41,983 nucleotides of DNA from an uncultured Lachnospiraceae bacterium (GTDB lineage: Bacteria; Bacillota; Clostridia; Lachnospirales; Lachnospiraceae): positions 1 through 41,983 of the forward strand of contig CAJUTC010000033.1 of assembly GCA_910589195.1 (NCBI GenBank), written 5' to 3'. The translations under genes and the position numbers were made by a program. Under the pieces are notes generated by a model. The model was not told the origin of the DNA, did not search any database, and saw nothing but the letters and a program-made list of their open reading frames with translations. Shown here in pieces: positions 16,839-23,383 of this stretch. Numbering within the stretch: the first letter of the stretch is position 1; every line of letters starts with the position of its first letter.

Positions 16839-17888
16839 TTACACGATTTTCATTACGGAGGAAAGGATTTGGGATGGTTCCAGGCCGTAACGAATGCTTT
16901 CTATAATATGAATAATGTGTTCAATCTCCAGCTCTTTAAAGTAAAGATAGGAATTGACAGTGGCGATTGAATAAGGATCCCGCCGCTCGGTTAATTTATG
17001 GACACGGTTTAAAACCTGCCTTGCAAGGGCTTCCGGATCCGGGAGTGAGCTATTTGCTGTCAAATTCAGATTGCCGTAATACGTGTGTTGCAGAATTTGG
17101 AAAAATGCGTCGGTATTTTCTGCATTTGCAAGGGCATAAAGCTGATCCGGTTTTAATCGGTTTTGGATAGGAATTAAAAGGGCGTAGATTTCACTGCTGG
17201 TCATATGGTAATATTGGATACAACGATAAATCCACTGAATATTCAACATATCCAAACGGTTGCCGAAGCACTGGGTCAGGGCTTCTTGTTCATTTTTTTT
17301 CAGCCCGCTGTCTTTGGCTTTCCACATTGTTTTAAAATACAGCATATCCAGGTTCATTTCATAGTCAAAAAGTGAAGTGTTTTCCTGGCGGCTTAAACGG
17401 GCCATCGTATCATAGTAAGGAGAACCCGCAAGATTCCCAATAAACTGGGTGATATCTCCTGAGGATGAAAGCTTTATAAGGTCTAAGCTGGAATGCCGGT
17501 CAAAAAATTCCTGAAACAAGGAAAAGTCAATTTCCAGAGGATGGTTTGCGATTACACCACGGAGGCACCGTTTTAGCTTTGCGATTTCATAATGCATAAA
17601 GTACAAATCTAAAAATTTTCTCTGAGGCAGGCTGGCAAACCGATAGATTTTGGAAAAATCCTGATATTTTGACTGTAGCAGCAGTTCTTCAATTTTTCCC
17701 CGGTGGAGTGAGGAGCCATCTTTTCCAGAAAGAAACGGCTGATAAGAGGGAAATTTTTTTAAATAGTCAACCGCGCTGGAAACAGTATCAAATCCTGCCA
17801 GTTCCCGATATTGCCCTTCAGTTAAGAGGCGGCTTTTCATAGATCGGACTTTCGTAGTTAGACCACTATAGGTTAAAAGGCTTCCCAT
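16839..17888 (-). CDS. atpC (ntpC): V-type ATP synthase subunit C
   Basis: This 349-residue, all-helical subunit (equivalent to eukaryotic d) joins the central stalk to the proteolipid ring. The start is ATG 17888 (MGSLLTYSGLTTKVRSMKSRLL), with AAGGAG overlapping the stop of the upstream gene. The 24 extra codons that can be read before it overlap that gene and do not fit the family. Three similar helical bundles can be followed along the protein, as known for this subunit. The C-terminal LYFKELEIEHIIHIIESIRYGL is typical. Confidence 0.9.
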   Translation of the reverse strand: MGSLLTYSGLTTKVRSMKSRLLTEGQYRELAGFDTVSSAVDYLKKFPSYQPFLSGKDGSSLHRGKIEELLLQSKYQDFSKIYRFASLPQRKFLDLYFMHYEIAKLKRCLRGVIANHPLEIDFSLFQEFFDRHSSLDLIKLSSSGDITQFIGNLAGSPYYDTMARLSRQENTSLFDYEMNLDMLYFKTMWKAKDSGLKKNEQEALTQCFGNRLDMLNIQWIYRCIQYYHMTSSEIYALLIPIQNRLKPDQLYALANAENTDAFFQILQHTYYGNLNLTANSSLPDPEALARQVLNRVHKLTERRDPYSIATVNSYLYFKELEIEHIIHIIESIRYGLEPSQILSSVMKIV

Positions 17889-17892
17889 ATTA

Positions 17893-18204
17893 TCACTCCT
17901 TAATGATTCGGGAAAACAACTGGGCGGCAAGGGTGGAATGATTTTGCTGGTAGGTTTCATCCAGTTTGGATAAAATATGCTGTTCCTTTGCCTTTTGCTG
18001 TTCCTGCTTTTCTTTTAGTTCTTGGTCCTTTTGGCGGTGGAGTTTTTCAATTTGGCTGGCAGTTTCTTGCTCTAACTCCGTGTCAAAGCGGATAGTTTCC
18101 TCTTTCATTTGCGCGGCGATTTCTCCTTTACGTTCATCCATACCGTCCAGGATTGAGGAAGCAGCAGCTTCGATTTCTGATATTTTGTGAATCAGGTGTT
18201 CCAT
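17893..18204 (-). CDS. V-type ATP synthase small coiled-coil subunit (G/H type)
   Basis: This 103-residue, highly charged helical protein leads the operon. Nearly the whole length is heptad-like and rich in Glu, Lys and Gln (QKDQELKEKQEQQKAKEQ), as in the peripheral-stalk partner of subunit E. Bacterial versions are called G, H or F in different species, so I give no symbol. AGGAGG lies 8 bases before the ATG. The stop is four bases before subunit C. Confidence 0.82.
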   Translation of the reverse strand: MEHLIHKISEIEAAASSILDGMDERKGEIAAQMKEETIRFDTELEQETASQIEKLHRQKDQELKEKQEQQKAKEQHILSKLDETYQQNHSTLAAQLFSRIIKE

Positions 18205-18405
18205 GGCAAGCCTCCTATCTGACTTGATTTGGTTATATTATAGTAAATATAAATATCTCTTCTTATCATACTACAAAGAGTGAAAAAAAAGCCATGACGA
18301 AAATTACAAGAAAGTATAAGAGAAGGAAAATAATTTGGTGAAAAATGTATGATCATCAGCAGGCTGTTAACATGATGTTAAAAAGATGGAAAAAAGAAAC
18401 AAAAA
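18205..18405 (-). promoter_or_regulatory. Upstream region of the V-ATPase operon with candidate -10 box
   Basis: The intergenic space before the first ATPase gene is A/T-rich. On the minus strand a perfect TATAAT is at 18242-18237, about 35 bases before the ATG. No convincing -35 stands 16-18 bases further upstream, so it may need an activator or be a chance match. Nothing else is seen before the terminator at 18406. Confidence 0.4.
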
Positions 18406-18448
18406 TTCCGCAGTTAAAGGGTATCAATGGCTGTTCTTAACTGCGGAA
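18406..18448 (-). terminator. Terminator of the HEPN-like/SH3 gene
   Basis: A perfect 12-bp stem (TTCCGCAGTTAA at 18406-18417 with TTAACTGCGGAA at 18437-18448) encloses a 19-base loop. On the minus strand it runs into TTTTTGTTTCTTTTTT, and the other side also offers A/T pairs, so it may work in both directions. Confidence 0.75.
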
Positions 18449-18511
18449 AAAGGCATAAGTAATACTCCAATTCCCCCTTATTCATGGTGGCGCCTTAGTG
18501 GGGATGGGGGC

Positions 18512-19360
18512 TTACTGTGTTATATAGGCGGTGGCAACATACGCATCCTGCCCTTCATAGTTGATAATGGTCCACTGGGAGTCATACGTTCCGGTTACCG
18601 TTACCGGATCACCTGGCATAAGCTGGGTGAGAATTTGGGAATTTTCATTGGTAGAGGGCATAGTACGCACATTCAGGATAGTAGTAGCCTTATAGATAAC
18701 GGTAGCCGTGGTCGTTTCCAACGGAGTGGTTTCCGGCGGGGCAGTGGTGGTTTCTTCTGTCTGGGAAACAGGTTCGGTGGTCGTTTCCACAGGCGTCGTA
18801 GGCTCTGGATTCGTTTCATTTTCCTTATCAGGAAGGATGGTCCGGATTACAAAAATCAACAGGACAACACAGACAACCGGAATCAAAAGCTGGGCGGCGT
18901 CCCGCATAGGTGACCGTTTTTTCCTGCGTTTTCGTCTTGCGTTTTGTATTTGGTTTTGGTTTCTTTTTGGCCGTGAGGCAGAATTAGAAGCAGGTTTGCG
19001 TTTTTTTGCCACGTATTCATTGGTAAATAAATATACTTCCTGGGACAGGATATGATGTGCCTGGCTGGCATCAGAAGGGTTGTCATTCCCCTCATGAACG
19101 GCTTTGTTTCCGATAATCCTTAACTTATGGTAATGTTCCTTCGTTGTTTTTGTGATCCATTTCCCTTCATAGAGCTGATCAATAATATCAGATAAATCTC
19201 CGTCCACAATGCAGGCACGTTCGCCAAGGCTTTTGACCATATATTCCAGTGTCTGCCGTGCCTTTACCATCGTCAGGTTATACTGCTTCTGGCCAAGCAG
19301 CCGCTCGGTTTCCTTCACACCCTGCTGGATTTTTTGCCAGGTAATTGCAACATCTGCCAT
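18512..19360 (-). CDS. DUF4145/HEPN-like N-terminus, transmembrane helix, extracellular SH3-type domain
   Basis: This 282-residue protein has an unusual layout. Residues 1-115 are helical and match my memory of DUF4145-type, HEPN-related domains (ARQTLEYMVKSL; RIIGNKAVHE at 81-90, with the R and H pattern). A strongly basic stretch (120-152, RRKRRKKR) precedes one membrane helix (155-176). Then comes a Thr/Pro/Glu-rich linker (180-222) and a bacterial SH3-type domain (222-282; LNVRTMPSTNENSQILTQLMPGD). The positive-inside rule puts the helical domain in the cytoplasm and SH3 at the wall. The cytoplasmic part could sense or bind a ligand or RNA, but that is inference. AGGAGG precedes the ATG; the gene is monocistronic. 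Confidence 0.75.
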   Translation of the reverse strand: MADVAITWQKIQQGVKETERLLGQKQYNLTMVKARQTLEYMVKSLGERACIVDGDLSDIIDQLYEGKWITKTTKEHYHKLRIIGNKAVHEGNDNPSDASQAHHILSQEVYLFTNEYVAKKRKPASNSASRPKRNQNQIQNARRKRRKKRSPMRDAAQLLIPVVCVVLLIFVIRTILPDKENETNPEPTTPVETTTEPVSQTEETTTAPPETTPLETTTATVIYKATTILNVRTMPSTNENSQILTQLMPGDPVTVTGTYDSQWTIINYEGQDAYVATAYITQ

Positions 19361-20030
19361 AACTGAACCTCCTTAATTGTCTTAATATTGAAACATCAAT
19401 GGCCATAGATGTCCAAATTTTTATTTCTGCAAGCGATGAGCCGAGTGCCATCCGCATAGGCGTTTGGTGAATGCCGCAAGGGTCAAATACCTCACAGCTT
19501 GCCGCGCCGAAAATTTAATGCCCCATTGCTTGTGGCGGGTATTTGACTTAGAGGAAGCAAAAACCATTTCTCAGCTCCATTATACAAGATTTCGACAAAT
19601 TGTGCACCTGCTTTTCTCAAATTTTCTAAAGATTTTATTTCCGAAAGAGTGTGAGAGCATTTATTTTGCTGCCGCTATATGGCATGTTGGTTGGAAGCAA
19701 GTGGCTGCTGTTTCCAACATGACGAATTACTCTGCTGATTTGCCATGAGCCAGTATGGTAAAAGAGCCAAAGTATCTGCCCATTGCCACAGGCGATTTCG
19801 AATGGGCATATGCGGTTGTGCTTACAAGGAAGCTGTGAACAGTAATAACAGGTGAAAAAGGAATGAAAGAAGGGAAAGAATAAGATTGCGGCTTACAGAT
19901 TTCAATGTTATAATCAAAATAATTAACTTTAAGAGAACAATATAGCGCAAAATGGAGCGTGTAATTGGCGGGAATCTATGTTGTGACTCTGACACACTTA
20001 TAGTTTATAGAAAGAATGGAGGAGCAAGCT
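19361..20030. other. Long intergenic region; trmB promoter and possible repeat-like DNA
   Basis: No gene can be supported in these 670 bases. A 94-codon open frame (19464-19748) lacks a ribosome site and resembles nothing. The GC-richer stretch at 19430-19560 and the stretch at 19760-19845 feel like dispersed intergenic repeats of this bacterial group, but this is a memory-based impression. Near the right end, TTGCGG (19886-19891), a 17-bp spacer and TATAAT (19909-19914) form a plausible promoter for trmB, about 115 bases before its ATG. Confidence 0.45.
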
Positions 20031-20678
20031 ATGAGGCTGCGTCATATACAAGGAGCGGAAGAGAAGATTGCAAGCAGCCCTTACGTGGTTCAGGATCCAG
20101 AAGGGGAACGAGGCCACTGGAACCAGCGGTTTAACAACCCCCATCCTATTGAGATTGAAGTGGGAATGGGAAAAGGGCGATTTATCATGGAGCTGGCTAA
20201 CCGGTATCCGGAGCGGAATTTTATTGGAATTGAGCGTTATTCCAGCGTATTGCTGCGGGGCCTGGAAAAACGGGAACAGTTGGATTTGAAAAATATATGG
20301 TTTTTGTGTGTGGACGCAAAGGACTTATCTGGGATTTTTGAAAGTGGAGAAGTTTCTAAGATTTATTTAAACTTTTCGGATCCCTGGCCAAAAGATCGCC
20401 ATGCGAAACGTCGTTTGACATCACCGGAATTTATGGAGGTTTACCGGCAGATTTTAAAAGAAGGAGGCATGGTGGAGTTTAAAACCGATAACAAGGAATT
20501 ATTCCAATATTCTTTAGAATCCATACCAGCATCTGGTTGGGAGATTGCCAGCTACACATTTGATCTTCATCACTCCCCATGGTCTGTGGACAATGTAATG
20601 ACAGAATACGAGGCTAAATTCGCGTCAGAAGGAAAACCCATCTGCAAATTGGCGGCTCTTAGGCCAAAGGAGATATAA
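20031..20678 (+). CDS. trmB: tRNA (guanine-N7-)-methyltransferase
   Basis: This 215-residue SAM-dependent enzyme makes 7-methylguanosine at position 46 of tRNAs. The SAM-binding motif I is IEIEVGMGKGRF; the family signature FSDPWPKDRHAKRRL carries the catalytic aspartate and tRNA-binding arginines; and FKTDNKELFQY follows. GGAGG eight bases upstream selects ATG 20031 over the in-frame ATG five codons earlier. It is followed after about 100 bases by a small ORF and thioredoxin on the same strand. Confidence 0.95.
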   Translation: MRLRHIQGAEEKIASSPYVVQDPEGERGHWNQRFNNPHPIEIEVGMGKGRFIMELANRYPERNFIGIERYSSVLLRGLEKREQLDLKNIWFLCVDAKDLSGIFESGEVSKIYLNFSDPWPKDRHAKRRLTSPEFMEVYRQILKEGGMVEFKTDNKELFQYSLESIPASGWEIASYTFDLHHSPWSVDNVMTEYEAKFASEGKPICKLAALRPKEI

Positions 20679-20782
20679 CAGGTTTCCATCGGTTTGAATA
20701 TTGATTTGTGCAGGTATCCGGGGGAAGTTTTCAGAAGATATTTCATAAAATATAAAAACAGAAAAGAAAAGCAGGATGTCTT

Positions 20783-20941
20783 ATGGGAGTTTCCGACAAG
20801 ATCAAACAGAATTTGGGGAAAAAGTTAAATGGCAATCAGGAATTGAATAAAGAAGTACTTCGATGGAAAAAATCATTATTAGAAGTAAACCGTCTGTTAG
20901 ACGGAAAAAAAGAAAAGGAAGGGAAAAAAGAAGATGGTTGA
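20783..20941 (+). CDS. Small basic protein of unknown function, coupled to thioredoxin
   Basis: This is a 52-codon frame (MGVSDKIKQNLGKKLNGNQE at the start). It is rich in Lys, Glu and Asn, with a predicted central amphipathic helix (EVLRWKKSLLEVNRLLDGKK) and an ending of alternating Lys/Glu/Gly. AGGA stands about eight bases before the ATG. The stop overlaps the thioredoxin start by eight bases, which argues that it is translated and sets up translation of trxA. I do not recognise the family. It could also be only a leader peptide. Confidence 0.5.
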   Translation: MGVSDKIKQNLGKKLNGNQELNKEVLRWKKSLLEVNRLLDGKKEKEGKKEDG

Positions 20942-21251
20942 AAAATTTACAAGCGAAAATTTTGAAGAGCAGGTACTGAAGTCAGAACAGGTTGTTTTAG
21001 TTGATTTTTATGCGGATTGGTGCGTTCCCTGCAAAATGTTGGCTCCTGTGGTAGAAGCGATGGCAGAAACATTTGCTGGCCAGGTTAAAACAGGGAAGCT
21101 GAATTTGGATGAAAATTTAGAATTGGCAGAGCGTTATGGCGTTCAGAGTATTCCTACATTAATTTTATTGAAAGGCGGGAAGGAAATTGACAGGATGGTA
21201 GGGATACAATCAAAAGACGCGGTAGAAAATTTTGTCAAATCTAAACTGTAG
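20934..21251 (+). CDS. trxA: Thioredoxin
   Basis: This 105-residue cytoplasmic dithiol reductase has the thioredoxin fold with active site WCVPCKM (C-V-P-C at about 31-34), the structural DFYADWC before it, and the cis-proline loop SIPTLI. A C-V-P-C centre differs from the commoner C-G-P-C, which may shift redox potential or partner choice. It starts inside the upstream small ORF. A hairpin at 21303-21327 after the gene may end transcription, though it lacks a T run. Confidence 0.95.
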   Translation: MVEKFTSENFEEQVLKSEQVVLVDFYADWCVPCKMLAPVVEAMAETFAGQVKTGKLNLDENLELAERYGVQSIPTLILLKGGKEIDRMVGIQSKDAVENFVKSKL

Positions 21252-21308
21252 AAATTTGGCAGAGTTGAATGTAATGTTAAAAAAAATAAAAAAATTTATC
21301 AAAAGGGG

Positions 21309-21337
21309 TTGACTTTTCCAACCCCTTGCGGTAGAAT
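21309..21337 (+). promoter_or_regulatory. Promoter of tRNA-Lys, overlapping an inverted repeat
   Basis: TTGACT (21309-21314), 17-bp spacer, TAGAAT (21332-21337) gives a strong sigma-A promoter about 45 bases before the tRNA. The perfect inverted repeat AAGGGGTT/AACCCCTT (21303-21310 and 21320-21327) covers the -35 and part of the spacer. Confidence 0.75.
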
Positions 21338-21382
21338 AACAACTGTTCCAAATTGTGGGACGTAAAATGAAACATTGGATAT

Positions 21383-21455
21383 GCGCCTTTAGCTCAGTTG
21401 GTAGAGCAGTAGACTCTTAATCTATTTGTCCAGGGTTCGAGTCCCTGAAGGCGCA
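21383..21455 (+). tRNA. tRNA-Lys (anticodon CUU)
   Basis: The 73-base gene folds as a full cloverleaf. The acceptor GCGCCTT pairs with AAGGCGC, with A as discriminator base. The D arm contains AGCTCAGTTGGTAGAGC. The anticodon arm GTAGA/TCTAT holds the loop CTCTTAA, giving CTT (reads AAG). The T arm is CAGGG/CCCTG with TTCGAGT. No CCA is encoded, so it must be added. A strong promoter lies upstream and a T run (about 21500-21507) downstream. Confidence 0.95.
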
Positions 21456-21542
21456 TTGGGAAGTGCTGATTTTGCAAACGTTGAGTTGTGGGGTCGGCGC
21501 TTTTTTTGTTGCCATAAACGTTGATGCGATAGAAAAATTATT

Positions 21543-21594
21543 AAAATCCCACCTTAAGGCGCCATAGAATAAAAGGCACTTAAGGTGGGATTTT
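21543..21594 (-). terminator. Long perfect inverted repeat, probable bidirectional terminator
   Basis: Sixteen bases at 21543-21558 (AAAATCCCACCTTAAG) pair perfectly with 21579-21594 around a 20-base loop. A/T pairs at the outer end give T runs on both strands. It lies between tRNA-Lys (+) and the NlpC/P60 gene (-), a natural place for a shared terminator. Confidence 0.65.
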
Positions 21595-21674
21595 AGTATT
21601 AGAAAGCAGCTAGGAAATGTCCAATAGAATTGTAATTTCCCAATTAAGATATGCAACACGATGATGAAAATCCG

Positions 21675-23312
21675 TTATCCGAAAATCCTCCAGGCACAGA
21701 TAAAGTTATTTGCCCACCAGGAACCCAGGGCATGGTGGATAACCCGGCCATTACTAGAAGAGGCATCGATTACCGTTCCACCTCCTGCGGCAATGCCTAC
21801 ATGTCCGGATACGACTACAATATCCCCGGCCTGGATATCTGAAAAATTATTAATCCGAGTATAGCGCCCTACATTTCTCCATCCGGCAGAAGTAATATAA
21901 CTCTGGTTAACACCTACTTGATTTAAGCACCAATATACAAAACCAGAGCAGTCAAAAGAATTAGGGCCTTTTGCGCCCCATACATAGGGGCAGCCAAGTT
22001 TAGACTGGGCAACCGCAATCAAAGATCCTACACCGCCTGCCATACGGACGGTTCCGGTTCCGGAAGAACCGCCTGATCCAGAAGAGCCAGAGGAACCAGA
22101 GGAACCGCCGGAAGAACTTCCTTGGCTGCCGCCGCCGGAAGAACCGCTTGAAGAAGGCTGCCTTGGAGCTTTCTTTACATCGCTGCCAGTTAATTTTGCC
22201 ATGGTTATGGCGCCTACCGTACCATCAGAGGTAAGGCCGTTTTGGGTTTGGAAGGATTTTACCGCTTTTTCAGTAACCTCACCATAATATCCGGTAACAT
22301 TGGCTGAGTTTAAATATCCATATTTGCTTAATAAATTCTGTATGTTGGAAACAGAGGTGCCTTCATCACCAAGCCGAAGACCCATAGGCTTTGCGTCAGA
22401 GCTGTTTAGAGCTATCCGGGTGCCGGGGCCTAAATAACCGTCTACAATCTGATCATTTCTGGCCTGGAACTGTTTTACCGCTTCTACCGTATCCTGCCCG
22501 TAAGCTCCATCCGGCTCGGAAAGCAGATAGCCTAAGATTTTTAACCGCTGTTGGCAGGCCAGTACCACATCGCTTTTTTCTCCTAAAGCCAAAAAGTTTG
22601 CCTTTACTTCGTCAGAGTATAAAAGATTTACAGTTTGCTGGCCTACCTTGCCATCCTGACTTAAGCCATTGATTTCCTGAAGCTTTAAAACAGCAGATTC
22701 GGTAGCGTCACCAAAATTGCCAGTTAAAAGATTTTCAGAAGCCAGATAGCCTAAGTCATAAAGGCGGGACTGGATCCGGCTGATATCATCTCCTTCATCT
22801 CCCTTTTGGGCGGCATAGTGCTTTGCGCTAGGCGACATAATAGCTTCATAAGTAGAGCCGCCTACAATCCCGTCCTGGGGAAGGCTATGCTGCCTCTGAA
22901 AGATCCGGACGGCACGTTCGGTCTGAGTACCGAAATACTGAGTAGGTTCATCAAAATCCATAAACCCTAATTCCATCAGCCGTTCCTGAATCTGCACTAC
23001 AACCGGATGATCTTCACCCACCCGCAGATACTCTGGCATTGGTGTGGCTTCTGGAACCGTAACCTGAAGTTCCGGAAGAATTTGCCCTCTGGGATTTAAG
23101 GGGGGAATGGTTTCCGGTGCTGTAGTGACCGTAATTTCAGTTGAAATTTCCAGTTGAGTTTCCGAAGCTTCCATGGAGGCAGAAAGCTGGCTGGAGGTAT
23201 CTTGGCTTTTGCAGCTTGTTGCCAAGGCGGAAACACACACCAGGGTTGCGGCTAAACTGGTAAACGTAAGGAATCGTTTTACAGGTATCATTTGAATCTT
23301 ATCTATTTTCAT
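21675..23312 (-). CDS. Secreted NlpC/P60 peptidase with four peptidoglycan-binding repeats
   Basis: This 545-residue wall hydrolase has a signal sequence (about 13-32) ending in LATSC, an imperfect lipobox, so it may be a lipoprotein. Four PG_binding_1 repeats follow (about 100-160, 172-235, 240-303, 312-373), each with a turn like DGxxGxxT. A Ser/Gly linker (about 380-425) precedes the C-terminal NlpC/P60 domain, with catalytic C455 in FDCSGF and histidines H504 (SGHVGI) and H526/H527. The domain should cut D-gamma-glutamyl-diamino-acid bonds in stem peptides. It stands 71 bases after a histidine kinase gene, in the same direction, suggesting regulated wall turnover. Confidence 0.9.
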   Translation of the reverse strand: MKIDKIQMIPVKRFLTFTSLAATLVCVSALATSCKSQDTSSQLSASMEASETQLEISTEITVTTAPETIPPLNPRGQILPELQVTVPEATPMPEYLRVGEDHPVVVQIQERLMELGFMDFDEPTQYFGTQTERAVRIFQRQHSLPQDGIVGGSTYEAIMSPSAKHYAAQKGDEGDDISRIQSRLYDLGYLASENLLTGNFGDATESAVLKLQEINGLSQDGKVGQQTVNLLYSDEVKANFLALGEKSDVVLACQQRLKILGYLLSEPDGAYGQDTVEAVKQFQARNDQIVDGYLGPGTRIALNSSDAKPMGLRLGDEGTSVSNIQNLLSKYGYLNSANVTGYYGEVTEKAVKSFQTQNGLTSDGTVGAITMAKLTGSDVKKAPRQPSSSGSSGGGSQGSSSGGSSGSSGSSGSGGSSGTGTVRMAGGVGSLIAVAQSKLGCPYVWGAKGPNSFDCSGFVYWCLNQVGVNQSYITSAGWRNVGRYTRINNFSDIQAGDIVVVSGHVGIAAGGGTVIDASSSNGRVIHHALGSWWANNFICAWRIFG

Positions 23313-23383
23313 GAAGGAGTATCCTTTCTGTATGGTATCGTATTCTGTAGCTATAGTAGAATTACGTCCTATTCTAGCACATT

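Noticed and set aside
19464..19748. 94-codon frame between the SH3 gene and trmB
   Set aside because: No ribosome site, odd composition, no family resemblance; likely noncoding or repeat DNA.
21543..21594. A miniature transposon from the 16-bp inverted repeat
   Set aside because: No flanking target duplication is visible; position and A/T ends fit a shared terminator better.
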